In this document: in pieces, positions 8,366-16,631 of the stretch
Numbering within the stretch: the first letter of the stretch is position 1
Layout of the letters: every line of letters begins with the position of its first letter
Source: Massilia sp. ZL223
GTDB taxonomy: Bacteria; Pseudomonadota; Gammaproteobacteria; Burkholderiales; Burkholderiaceae_D
NCBI RefSeq assembly: GCF_018119395.1
Contig: NZ_JAGPWD010000009.1
Coordinates: 62,001 to 126,000 of the forward strand
DNA: 64,000 nt
Direction: 5' to 3'
Notes under the pieces: model-generated
The model's input: only the letters and a program-made list of their open reading frames with translations
Databases searched by the model: none
Told to the model about the DNA's origin: nothing
Position numbers and translations under genes: made by a program

Positions 8366-9142
8366 GTGGGGATTGAAGTTAATTTCGAAGGCAAGATTGC
8401 AATGGTGACCGGTGCTTCCAGCGGCCTGGGCGCGCGCTTCGCCAAGGCGCTGGCGGGGGCGGGCGCGCAGGTGGTGCTGGCCTCGCGGCGGGTCGAGCGG
8501 CTCAAGGAATTGCGGGCGGAGATCGAGGCCGACGGCGGCGCGGCCCACGTGGTGCGCCTGGACGTCACCGACCTGGACAGCATCAAGGCCGCGATCGCGC
8601 ATGCCGAGACCGAGGCCGGGCCGATCGACATCCTTGTCAACAACTCCGGGGTGTCGGCGACCCAGAAACTGCTCGACGTGAGCGAAGACGACTACGCCTA
8701 CATCATGGACACCAACCTGCGCGGGGCCTTCTTCGTCGCCCAGCAGACGGCCAAGCGCATGATTGCGCGCGCCAAGGGCGATCCGCGCAAGCAGCACCGC
8801 ATCGTCAACATCGCGTCGGTGGCGGGCTTGCGGGTGCTGCCGCAGATCGGCGTGTACTGCATGAGCAAGGCCGCCGTGGTGCAGATGACCAAGGCGATGG
8901 CGGTCGAGTGGGGCAAGTACGGGATCAACGTGAACGCGATTTGTCCCGGCTACATCTCGACCGAAATGAACGAGGACTATTTTGATACCGAACAGGGCCG
9001 CAAGCTGATCGACGCCTTGCCGCGCAAGCGTCCCGGCAAGCCGGAAGACCTCGACGGGCTGCTGCTGTTGCTGGCGGCGGAGGAAGCCCACTTTATCAAT
9101 GGCGCCATCATCACGGCCGATGACGGGATGACGGCGCAGTAA
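8366..9142 (+). CDS. short-chain dehydrogenase/reductase (FabG-like)
   Basis: A 258-residue classical SDR. It has the cofactor motif TGASSGLG near residue 16, NNSGV (the N-N-A-G position with Ser), the structural serine in NIASVAG, and catalytic Y-C-M-S-K (YxxxK). ASRR after the second beta strand suggests NADP preference, which is an inference. The start is GTG 8366, with GGGGAG (8354-8359) upstream. It is divergent from the ETF-QO gene and followed by a thioesterase gene, so an acyl-CoA or hydroxyacyl substrate is plausible; the actual substrate is not determined. Confidence 0.85.
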   Translation: MGIEVNFEGKIAMVTGASSGLGARFAKALAGAGAQVVLASRRVERLKELRAEIEADGGAAHVVRLDVTDLDSIKAAIAHAETEAGPIDILVNNSGVSATQKLLDVSEDDYAYIMDTNLRGAFFVAQQTAKRMIARAKGDPRKQHRIVNIASVAGLRVLPQIGVYCMSKAAVVQMTKAMAVEWGKYGINVNAICPGYISTEMNEDYFDTEQGRKLIDALPRKRPGKPEDLDGLLLLLAAEEAHFINGAIITADDGMTAQ

Positions 9143-9212
9143 TCGGCGCTGCCAGCGCCGCAACCGGCGCCGCACTGCGCGGCGCAACAAGCGTGTGGAA
9201 ACAAAGGAAGCA

Positions 9213-9635
9213 ATGAGCAGTAAGAAGTTCGTGCATGCGATGCGCATGCCTATCCGCTGGGGCGACATGGACGCCATGGGTCACGTCAACAACACCAACT
9301 ATTTCCGGTATATCGAGTCGGCGCGCATCGCGTGGCTGGAAAGCGTGGGTGGCCTGCCAGAGCCGCGCGGGGAAGGGCCGGTGGTCGTTAATGCTTCGAT
9401 GAATTTCCTGAAGCAGCTGACCTATCCGGGCGAGATCGAGGTGCGTACCTTCGTGGCGCCGCCGGGGCGCTCGAGCGTGGAGGTGTCGCACGAGATTCGC
9501 CTGGTGGGCGCGGATGGCCAGGCGGGCGACCTGCATGCCGAAGGACTGGCCAAGGTGGTCTGGGTCGATTTTGCGAAGCAGAAGTCGGCGCCCTTGCCGG
9601 AGGCTTTGCGGGCGCAGTTGCCTGCGGCTGAGTGA
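9213..9635 (+). CDS. 4-hydroxybenzoyl-CoA thioesterase-like acyl-CoA thioesterase
   Basis: A 140-residue hot-dog-fold protein of the YbgC/FcbC class. The signature RWGDMDAMGHVNNTNYFRY contains the catalytic Asp (D-M-D-A-M-G-H-V-N-N). ATG 9213 is preceded by AAAGGAAG; GTG 9195 in the same frame is the alternative. Together with the SDR 70 bp upstream it probably acts on short acyl-CoA esters; the natural substrate is unknown. Confidence 0.85.
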   Translation: MSSKKFVHAMRMPIRWGDMDAMGHVNNTNYFRYIESARIAWLESVGGLPEPRGEGPVVVNASMNFLKQLTYPGEIEVRTFVAPPGRSSVEVSHEIRLVGADGQAGDLHAEGLAKVVWVDFAKQKSAPLPEALRAQLPAAE

Positions 9636-9813
9636 GTTGGTTCCGCTGATCGCGGGAAGCCCCTTGCCTTTGCAGGGGCGACACAGGTGGCGGGACCCAG
9701 AGAATCGCTGTGGTCTCGTCGCAGCATGTTCGGCAGCCTTCCAAGCTGCGCTGGTCGCATCGTTCAACACACGTTTGGCCCGGGCCGATCCCGCCTGAGA
9801 GCGCGCCACGCAG

Positions 9814-10950
9814 TTACCCGCCTGGCGGCGCAAGCAATGGCGCAAACGCCCGCTCCACTAACCACACCATCGCCAGCAGCGCGATGCCGGCCGAACCGCC
9901 GGTGAGCACCATCCTGCGATAGAAAGCCGTGGCGCGCAGGTGATACGCAAGCGGCAAGAACAGCGCCACGATGGCCAGCTGGCCCAGCTCGACGCCCACA
10001 TTGAATCCCACTAGCGCCAGCGCCTGCGATTGGCCGGCAAGCCCGAGGTCCGCCAGCACGCTGGCGAACCCGAAGCCGTGCAGCAGGCCGAACACGAAAG
10101 CGGCCGCCCAGCGGCGCAAGGCTTCCAGCGGCCACAGGTTGTTGAGCGCCGCGACCGCCACCGAGGCCGCGATCAGGGATTCGACCCAGCGCGAGGGCAG
10201 GGAGACCAGCTGCAGGGTCGCCAGGCTCAGGGTGAGCGAGTGCGCGAGCGTGAAGGCGGTGACGATCCTGACCACGTCGACGGCCGCCGTGCGGAAGGCG
10301 GGCGCGGCGCGCCACTGTCCCTCGTGCCGCAGCAGCACCGCCGGCAGCAGCAGCGAGAGCAGGAACAGGATATGGTCGTAGCCGATCCAGATATGCCAGG
10401 CGCCGTTGCGCAGGTAGTCCAGGAACTGGCCGAGCCGGGATGCCGTGGCCGGGATGAAGCGCTGGCGCTGATGGTCGTTGCCGAAGATCGCGCTCTGGAC
10501 CGTTCCCGTGCGCCCGAGGCGCAGCAGGCCCTTGTGCTGGGGATCGATATCGAACAGCAGCCGGTAGTCCAGGTCGAGCGCACGGATCGGCCGGGCGCAG
10601 GCGGCATGGAAGCGCAGCACGGTGTAAGCACCGTCGGTGTGGCGGTCGACCAGCTGCTCGCGAGCGCTCAGGCGGCAGGCCTGGCCGTCGCCCGACACGG
10701 CCAGGCGCGACAACGCATAGGCGGCAATCGCGCCATGGCGGGCGCGCACTTCGCCCCAGGTCAGCGCGCCGTCGCCATCCAGGTCGAGGCCGATGGCAGC
10801 GTCCAGGTCGCGCAAGGCGATATCCCAGCGCCCCTCGACCTCGGCGCCCTGCACGTCCAGGACCAGGTGGCTGTCGCTCGGCTTGTGCGCATGCGCCGGC
10901 CGCATGCAGGCCAGCACCAGCAGCAAGAGCAGGCCAAGGCGCGTCATCAT
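9814..10950 (-). CDS. HupE/UreJ-family membrane protein with N-terminal exported domain
   Basis: A 378-residue protein. A signal peptide (to about PAHAHKP) is followed by an extracytoplasmic domain of about 150 residues with an EF-hand-like acidic loop DLDGDGALTWGE. A C-terminal HupE/UreJ_2 membrane domain with about six helices follows; its landmarks are HIWIGYDHILFLLSLLLP, FTLAHSLTLSLATL, and FGLLHGFGFASVL with conserved His and Asp. HupE proteins are linked to nickel or other metal uptake for hydrogenase or urease, but no such enzyme is in the window. It overlaps the TPR gene by 4 bp and is the last gene of the DUF4331 operon. Confidence 0.85.
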   Translation of the reverse strand: MMTRLGLLLLLVLACMRPAHAHKPSDSHLVLDVQGAEVEGRWDIALRDLDAAIGLDLDGDGALTWGEVRARHGAIAAYALSRLAVSGDGQACRLSAREQLVDRHTDGAYTVLRFHAACARPIRALDLDYRLLFDIDPQHKGLLRLGRTGTVQSAIFGNDHQRQRFIPATASRLGQFLDYLRNGAWHIWIGYDHILFLLSLLLPAVLLRHEGQWRAAPAFRTAAVDVVRIVTAFTLAHSLTLSLATLQLVSLPSRWVESLIAASVAVAALNNLWPLEALRRWAAAFVFGLLHGFGFASVLADLGLAGQSQALALVGFNVGVELGQLAIVALFLPLAYHLRATAFYRRMVLTGGSAGIALLAMVWLVERAFAPLLAPPGG

Positions 10951-12380
10951 CGCAGGCGCGCCGTTCGTGTGGCGCTGGCCTGGGCGCGCAGCCTGGCCAG
11001 GGCCGCATCTTCCAGGCCGACCCGGTCGATCCAGGACAGCGCATCGGCCACGGCCTCGTTGTTCCCGGCGGCGATGCCGGCTTCCAGCAGGATGCGAACG
11101 TCGGCCGGCTCCTTTTGCACCGCCCAGTTGGCGCGCGCCAGGCGCAGCGCCGCGCCGGCGTCCCGTTCGAGGTGCAAGGCATAGCGCGCTTCTTCACGCC
11201 GGTGCACCGTGTCGCCGCGCAGCGCCGCCGCCCGGAACCGGTCGCGCAGGGCAGTCCGCGCCGCTGCCGCGTCCGGGGCGCCGAGCCTGTCGAGTGCGAT
11301 CGCCAGGCGCAGCAAGAGCGCGTCCACCTTTTCCCTGCCGCGCAGCAGCGCGGCGGCTTGTCCGGGCTGGCCCTGGTCGAGCAGCACATCGGCGCAGGCG
11401 CCCAGCGTGTACGCGTCAGTGGGCGCGAGCGCAAGCGCGGCCCCGAAATGCTGCCGGGCGGCGCCGGCATCTCCGCGCCGGGCGGCCATCTCGCCCAGCA
11501 GGGTAAGCACCCATTCGTCGACCTCGGTGGGGCTCCCCCGCTGGGCCGTGTACGCGGCCAGCAGCGTCGCATAGCTGGTCCGGGCCGCACCGTTCAGGTT
11601 GTCGACGGCCGCAAGGCAGGTCTGTGCAACGAGTGCGGGCGCGATCCCTTGCAGACGCGCGCAGCTGTGGCGCGCGCCGTCGAAGTCTCCGGTCACCTGT
11701 TGTACTGTGGCCCGCGTCAGCCAGGCCTGGGCGTTGCTCCCGTCATTGCGCACCAGCTCGTCCAGGTCGCGCAATGCGGCATCGAACTGATGCGTGCTTT
11801 GCCGGATGGTGGCGCGCAACAGCTGCACCTCGGCGGGCGGCCTCGGCATATTCCACCATGGGCCCAACACCGACTGGGCATAGCCCAGGTGGCGCGGATC
11901 GCCGTCCTTGCGCGCCAGGGCCAGGTAGCGCCGCGCCAGTTCGGCCGCCAGCGTGAGGTTCGCCGGCTCCTGGCGCAGGCCGGCGCGCATGCGGGCCAGC
12001 TCGCGCTGGCCTGGATCGCTGCGTGCCGGCAGCCGCTCCAGCACCTCGCTGTCGCGGCTGGGCAAAAAGGCTTCCGCCTGCCCGGGCAGGGGAAACAGCG
12101 CCAGGACGGCAAGCAGGCCGCACGGCAGGCTGCGCAGCAGCCCGCGCAGCAATCCGCGCCACTGCGGCCACGTATGCCTGCGCCGGTCAGGCTGCTTGTC
12201 CGCGGCAAGCCGGTGATGCCGGAACAGGCGCCATTCGCCTGCCGGCAGCTGGCCTGACCGTGGCGCCCCATGTGGCTCCGCATATAGCTGCGCACGACGC
12301 ACCGAAGCTGGCACCGCGTGTGGCGCCGCATGTGGCAGCGGATGTGACGCCAACGCCTTCGTCGACATTGCCGGACTCAT
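10947..12380 (-). CDS. TPR-repeat protein of the DUF4331-HupE operon
   Basis: A 477-residue protein. An unusually long polar N-terminal stretch of about 80 residues precedes a hydrophobic segment (GLLAVLALFPLPGQAEAF) that looks like a signal peptide or anchor, so the true start may be downstream of 12380. After it come helical tetratricopeptide-like repeats (for example DAALRDLDELVRNDGSNAQ and AARQHFGAALALAPTDAY). It overlaps the preceding gene (12377-12380) and the following gene (10947-10950) by 4 bp each, which implies translational coupling. Its role is probably a periplasmic scaffold; that is an inference. Confidence 0.75.
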   Translation of the reverse strand: MSPAMSTKALASHPLPHAAPHAVPASVRRAQLYAEPHGAPRSGQLPAGEWRLFRHHRLAADKQPDRRRHTWPQWRGLLRGLLRSLPCGLLAVLALFPLPGQAEAFLPSRDSEVLERLPARSDPGQRELARMRAGLRQEPANLTLAAELARRYLALARKDGDPRHLGYAQSVLGPWWNMPRPPAEVQLLRATIRQSTHQFDAALRDLDELVRNDGSNAQAWLTRATVQQVTGDFDGARHSCARLQGIAPALVAQTCLAAVDNLNGAARTSYATLLAAYTAQRGSPTEVDEWVLTLLGEMAARRGDAGAARQHFGAALALAPTDAYTLGACADVLLDQGQPGQAAALLRGREKVDALLLRLAIALDRLGAPDAAAARTALRDRFRAAALRGDTVHRREEARYALHLERDAGAALRLARANWAVQKEPADVRILLEAGIAAGNNEAVADALSWIDRVGLEDAALARLRAQASATRTARLR

Positions 12381-13939
12381 CTTGCGCCAGGAATCGGGGT
12401 ATTCAGGTAGGGGAAGCCGGGCAGGAAGGGCTGGGCGGCCTGGTCGACGGCGTCATGCAGCCTGAGCGCGGTCGCACCCAGGGGCACCTGGCTCGGGTTG
12501 CAGTCGGGGCCGAAGCCCAGGGCGTTGTTGTTCCCGTTCGCGATGCACAAGCCGCCCAATGCCGCGACCAACGTAATGTCCACGACATCGTCCTTGGGCC
12601 GGCGCCCGTTCGGGTAGCCGGCAAAATCCGTCCCGCCGGCCAGGATATTGCCAACCAGCCCAAGGCGGTTCTGCTGTTGGAAGGGCACGGCGGGGATGGA
12701 CGTGTTCAGGCGCAGCATTTCGGAGGGCGTTGGATTGGTGGGCCGGTTCACGTTGGGAATGCCGGTCAGGAAGGTGACCACCAGGTCCTGGCGCGGCAGG
12801 TTACGCGGCGCGGCGCTCCCTGCCGGCAGGCCGAAGGCGATCTCGACCAGCCTCGGGAAGGTGGGATTGGTGACATATTTGCCGAATTGCCTGTCGTTGC
12901 CCGGCACCGAGGCATTGAATTTGTCCTTGTCCGGCAGGCCGACGACCACCTCGTTCACCAGCGGCATGCCGAGCCGCGATACCTGGACGAATCCGCCGCT
13001 GTAGTTGACCGAGGTCTGGTGTCCGGACGGCGGGTAGGGATTGACCTGCTGGTTCTGGCGCACGCTGGCCGTGCTCCAGACGCCGATCACCGGATCCGAC
13101 GATTTGTGGGAGAGCAGGCAGCTCTTGTGGACCTCGAGCGCCAGCGAGGTGATGTTCTTGTCGGCTAGCGGATTGGGCGCGGCGTTGATCTGCGCGGGAT
13201 CGGTGATCAGGGACAGGGGCGCGTTGATCAGGTCGAAGATGGGGCCGAGGTTGACCGCGAATCCTTCCTGGCGCTGCCCGACGAACACACGTCCCGGTGT
13301 GGCGCAGCCGGGAATCTGGACCTCGTAGATGTGCTGGGCGGCATAGGCGGCGTAGTCGGGAATGGTCTTGGTGCCGATATTGTCGGCCGGCTTGTCGAAG
13401 AGCGTGGCGCCGCTTCCCATGCGCGTGAGCGGCGCCGCATAGCCGCCCCGGCGGTGTCCGCGGACGAGGGTGACCGAGAATTTCTCGTTGACGTTCAGCG
13501 CCGGCGAATTCCGCGCATTCACGGGCCCGGACTGGCTCAGGGGAATGGCCACATTCTGTGGTCCGATCGGCAGGGTAATGCCACGGAAAGCATTTTGGAA
13601 GCGAAACTGGAAAGTGAGATCTTCCCTGGCATCGCCATTATTATCGACGTGAATTTCATAAATGGCGTTTGGATCCATTTTGAAATAATTCGGACCGCCG
13701 TAGGAATCCTGCAGCGGCTGGTAATTGGCGATCAGCGTCACATAACCCGTGCGCCCGCGTTCGTAGCTGTTGAATGCGTACACATCGGTGCCGTCGACCT
13801 TGGGCTGGGTCGTGATGAATGGCGCTTCTCGGTGACTGGACGCCTGCGCCGGCAAGCCCAGCGAAAGCGCGAGCAGCGGGCAGCCGGCGGCAAGCATAAA
13901 CTTTCGGAAAATTGCCCGAGGTGGATATTGCATCGGCAT
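12377..13939 (-). CDS. DUF4331 secreted protein
   Basis: A 520-residue exported protein. A signal peptide ends near LSLGLPAQASSH. The DUF4331 signature follows: SSHREAPFIT, VDGTDVYAFNSYE, YVTLIANYQPLQ and NAIYEIHVDNNGD. Family members are secreted, beta-rich and of unknown function. I start it at MPMQYPP (13939) because GAGGAG lies 6 nt upstream; an upstream ATG in frame (13969) lacks this. First gene of a three-gene operon with the TPR and HupE proteins. Confidence 0.85.
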   Translation of the reverse strand: MPMQYPPRAIFRKFMLAAGCPLLALSLGLPAQASSHREAPFITTQPKVDGTDVYAFNSYERGRTGYVTLIANYQPLQDSYGGPNYFKMDPNAIYEIHVDNNGDAREDLTFQFRFQNAFRGITLPIGPQNVAIPLSQSGPVNARNSPALNVNEKFSVTLVRGHRRGGYAAPLTRMGSGATLFDKPADNIGTKTIPDYAAYAAQHIYEVQIPGCATPGRVFVGQRQEGFAVNLGPIFDLINAPLSLITDPAQINAAPNPLADKNITSLALEVHKSCLLSHKSSDPVIGVWSTASVRQNQQVNPYPPSGHQTSVNYSGGFVQVSRLGMPLVNEVVVGLPDKDKFNASVPGNDRQFGKYVTNPTFPRLVEIAFGLPAGSAAPRNLPRQDLVVTFLTGIPNVNRPTNPTPSEMLRLNTSIPAVPFQQQNRLGLVGNILAGGTDFAGYPNGRRPKDDVVDITLVAALGGLCIANGNNNALGFGPDCNPSQVPLGATALRLHDAVDQAAQPFLPGFPYLNTPIPGAR

Positions 13940-14345
13940 GATTTTCTCCTCGATAAATGCACGTAGCAAACGTCAATGACCCATGCCGAAAATTGTCCCG
14001 CGTTTGACGACGCCCCTATTCGAATTGCGTCAATCATTCGCGTCCCTGTTCTGCGAACTAATCGAGATTTATGCTGGCTGATGTATTGCGGCTAGATGAA
14101 TTTCTTTTGAAAATCTTGGCTCGGCAATATTAATTCCACAAGCCATGTCATTCATGGATGGTTGGCGCAAATAAGGCGGTCAGGAAAACCGCTGGCCTGC
14201 AAGGCTTGGCGGCGCAGCCGACCACGCGATGCGCCTTGGTGGGAAGGTGAGGGAGGAGGGCAGGTGCTGTCGCGCGAGGCGAGCCCGGCACGCGGCAGAC
14301 GGCGCAGGGCGCCCGGGGCCGAAGACCGTGCCGGGGGAGGTGGCG
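13940..14345. other. 406-bp non-coding region upstream of the DUF4331 operon
   Basis: No gene recognised. The part next to the DUF4331 gene (13990-14150) is visibly more AT-rich than its surroundings and should hold that operon's promoter, but I could not find a convincing -35/-10 pair on the minus strand. The rest (14150-14345) is the 3' flank of the PAS-LuxR gene. Confidence 0.5.
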
Positions 14346-14933
14346 CTACCTGGTCACGCCGACCAGCTTGTGCACCAGCTCCGAAGAGGTCGAGGCGGAA
14401 AATTTGCGCATCAGGCTGGCCCGATGCATTTCCACCGTGCGCGGCGACAGGTCGGTCTCGCGCGCAATGATCTTGCTGGTCTTGCCTTCCACCAGCAGCG
14501 CCGCGATCTCGCGTTCGCGCGGCGTCAGCTCCGCCGTCACCGGCCGCTTCTCGCTCACGTCCTCGAAGGTCCAGACCCCGGCGCCCAGCGGCTGGGCGGG
14601 ATCGAGGGCTCGTCCGGTCACGTGGCACCAGAACAGCTCGCCGTTGGCGCGGCGCATGATGCGCTCGTCCGAATAGCGCCCCCTGGCGTTCATGATCGGG
14701 ATGATGCGGTCGCCGGTGCGCAGGAATTCGTCCATCGTCGGATAGAGCACGCGGAACGATTGCCCGTCGAGTTGCCCGCGCGCATAGCCGAACATCGAGG
14801 CCAGGGCTTCGTTGCAGGACTGGATCACGCGGTCGACCGAAACGCACATGCCGACCGGCGCGTGCTGGAAAATCATTTCGTAATCGATCGCGTAAGATGG
14901 GGTGGTCTGAGCTGGGTCGACTGCTGTGTTCAT
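14346..14933 (-). CDS. PAS-LuxR transcriptional regulator
   Basis: A 195-residue regulator. An N-terminal PAS domain (about 18-125: MIFQHAPVGMCVS, LFWCHVTGRALDP, WTFEDVSEK) is followed by a LuxR/NarL helix-turn-helix (about 132-190: LTPREREIAALLVEGKTSK, LSPRTVEMHRASLMRKF). There is no receiver domain, so it probably senses a small ligand or redox state through PAS rather than phosphorylation. It lies directly upstream of the DUF4331 operon on the same strand, and divergent from scoAB; either could be its target. Confidence 0.85.
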   Translation of the reverse strand: MNTAVDPAQTTPSYAIDYEMIFQHAPVGMCVSVDRVIQSCNEALASMFGYARGQLDGQSFRVLYPTMDEFLRTGDRIIPIMNARGRYSDERIMRRANGELFWCHVTGRALDPAQPLGAGVWTFEDVSEKRPVTAELTPREREIAALLVEGKTSKIIARETDLSPRTVEMHRASLMRKFSASTSSELVHKLVGVTR

Positions 14934-14959
14934 CGGCGGTGGCCCGTATTTCTACGGTA

Positions 14960-14988
14960 TTGAACTTCGGTGTCGGCTATTTTATGCT
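14960..14988 (+). promoter_or_regulatory. sigma-70 promoter of scoAB
   Basis: -35 TTGAAC (14960-14965), 17-bp spacer, -10 TATGCT (14983-14988). It is placed 60 bp before the start codon of the CoA-transferase alpha gene. Confidence 0.55.
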
Positions 14989-15047
14989 GAGAATCTACTC
15001 TTGCAGTATAGAAGAGCTGTTCGGCTTAATTTATAAAAGGGACGGGT

Positions 15048-15746
15048 ATGAACAAAGTGTATCCTGATGCGAAGTCGGCCCTGGCCGGTATCGTTCAAGA
15101 CGGCCAGACCATCGCCGTCGGCGGCTTCGGCCTGTGCGGCATTCCGGAAGCGCTGATCGAAGCGCTGCGCGACTCCGGCGTGAAGAACCTCACCGCCATT
15201 TCCAACAATGCCGGCGTGGACGGTTTCGGCCTGGGCCAGCTGCTGGAAACGCGTCAGATCAAGAAGATGATCGCCTCCTACGTGGGCGAGAACAAGGAAT
15301 TCGCGCGCCAGTTCCTGGCCGGCGAACTGGAACTCGAATTCACCCCGCAAGGCACGCTGGCCGAGAAGCTGCGCGCCGGCGGCGCAGGCATCCCGGCCTT
15401 CTACACCAAGACCGGCTACGGCACCATCGTGGCCGATGGCAAGGAAACCCGCGAGTTCGACGGCGAGCACTACGTGATGGAGCGTGCGCTGGTGCCGGAC
15501 GTGTCCCTGGTCAAGGCCTACATGGCCGACAAGGCGGGCAACCTGGTGTTCCGCAAGACCGCGCGCAACTTCAACCCCAACGTGGCCACCGCGGGCAAGA
15601 TCTGCATCGTGGAAGTCGAGAAGCTGGTCGAGATCGGCGAGATCGATCCGGACCAGGTGCACACCCCGAGCATCTTCGTGCACCGCATCGTCCACAACCC
15701 GACGCCGGAAAAGCGCATCGAACAGCGCACCGTGCGCGCGAACTAG
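15048..15746 (+). CDS. scoA: succinyl-CoA:3-ketoacid CoA-transferase, subunit A
   Basis: A 232-residue alpha subunit of a family I CoA transferase. The glycine-rich CoA-binding motif [16 protein letters not shown] lies near residue 24, followed by [13 protein letters not shown]. The enzyme moves CoA from succinyl-CoA to acetoacetate, activating ketone bodies or acetoacetate from polyhydroxybutyrate breakdown. The beta subunit follows 23 nt downstream, and 3-hydroxybutyrate dehydrogenase is encoded 7 kb away. AtoD-type acetate/acetoacetate transferase is the alternative name. Confidence 0.92.
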   Translation: MNKVYPDAKSALAGIVQDGQTIAVGGFGLCGIPEALIEALRDSGVKNLTAISNNAGVDGFGLGQLLETRQIKKMIASYVGENKEFARQFLAGELELEFTPQGTLAEKLRAGGAGIPAFYTKTGYGTIVADGKETREFDGEHYVMERALVPDVSLVKAYMADKAGNLVFRKTARNFNPNVATAGKICIVEVEKLVEIGEIDPDQVHTPSIFVHRIVHNPTPEKRIEQRTVRAN

Positions 15747-15769
15747 AGAATCACTTCGGAGACAAGAAC

Positions 15770-16420
15770 ATGGCATGGACTCGTGATGAAATGGCCGCCC
15801 GCGCGGCGCAAGAGCTGCAGGACGGCTTCTACGTGAACCTGGGGATCGGCCTGCCGACCCTGGTCGCCAACTACGTACCGAAGGATATCGAGGTCTTCCT
15901 GCAGTCGGAGAACGGCCTGCTCGGCATCGGCCCCTTCCCGACGGAAGCGGAAGTCGACGCCGACCTGATCAACGCCGGCAAGCAGACCGTGACGGCGCTG
16001 CCGGGCGCAGCCTACTTCAGCTCGGCCGATTCCTTCGGCATGATCCGCGGCGGCAAGATCAACCTGGCGATCCTGGGTGCGATGCAGGTGTCCGAGCGCG
16101 GCGACCTGGCCAACTGGATGATTCCGGGCAAGATGGTCAAGGGCATGGGCGGCGCGATGGACCTGGTGGCCGGCGTCAAGCGCGTGGTCGTGGTGATGGA
16201 ACATGTCGCCACCGCCAAGGATGGCTCGACCTCGCACAAGATCCTCAAGAAGTGCGACCTGCCGCTGACCGGCGTGGGCGTGGTGGACCGCATCATCACC
16301 GACCTGGGCGTGATGGACGTGACCGACACCGGCCTCAGGCTGGTCGAACTGGCGCCTGGCGTCAGCAAGGACGATGTCCTGGCGGCGACCGGCTGCGAGC
16401 TGGACGTATCGGCGGTCTGA
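15770..16420 (+). CDS. scoB: succinyl-CoA:3-ketoacid CoA-transferase, subunit B
   Basis: A 216-residue beta subunit. The catalytic glutamate is in SENGLLGIG, and [16 protein letters not shown] and [15 protein letters not shown] are typical of the family. This Glu forms the covalent glutamyl-CoA intermediate. ATG 15770 follows GGAGA with 7 nt spacing. Cotranscribed with subunit A and ended by a hairpin terminator. Confidence 0.92.
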   Translation: MAWTRDEMAARAAQELQDGFYVNLGIGLPTLVANYVPKDIEVFLQSENGLLGIGPFPTEAEVDADLINAGKQTVTALPGAAYFSSADSFGMIRGGKINLAILGAMQVSERGDLANWMIPGKMVKGMGGAMDLVAGVKRVVVVMEHVATAKDGSTSHKILKKCDLPLTGVGVVDRIITDLGVMDVTDTGLRLVELAPGVSKDDVLAATGCELDVSAV

Positions 16421-16456
16421 TCCTGTGAAAGGGGGCGGCAGCGGCCGCCCGGACCG

Positions 16457-16492
16457 ACAGCCCGCCGAGCGATCGCGCGGGCTGTTTGCTTT
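16457..16492 (+). terminator. intrinsic terminator of scoAB
   Basis: 9-bp perfect stem ACAGCCCGC / GCGGGCTGT (16457-16465 with 16477-16485) followed by TTGCTTTT. Confidence 0.65.
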
Positions 16493-16561
16493 TCGGGCTT
16501 GACGATGGCATGCGAGAGCGCTTGCCGCCTTGCTCGCCTGCGGCGGCGCTTGCGAGCAGGA

Positions 16562-16593
16562 GGGGAAAACAAAAAGGGCGGCATGCGCCGCCC
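16562..16593 (-). terminator. intrinsic terminator of the blaI-M56 operon
   Basis: On the minus strand: 7-bp stem GGGCGGC / GCCGCCC with loop GCAT, followed directly by TTTTTGTTTT. It faces the scoAB terminator. Confidence 0.75.
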
Positions 16594-16631
16594 AGACCTG
16601 TCCGGCGAGCGTCCTCGCCGGCAAAGTCAGC

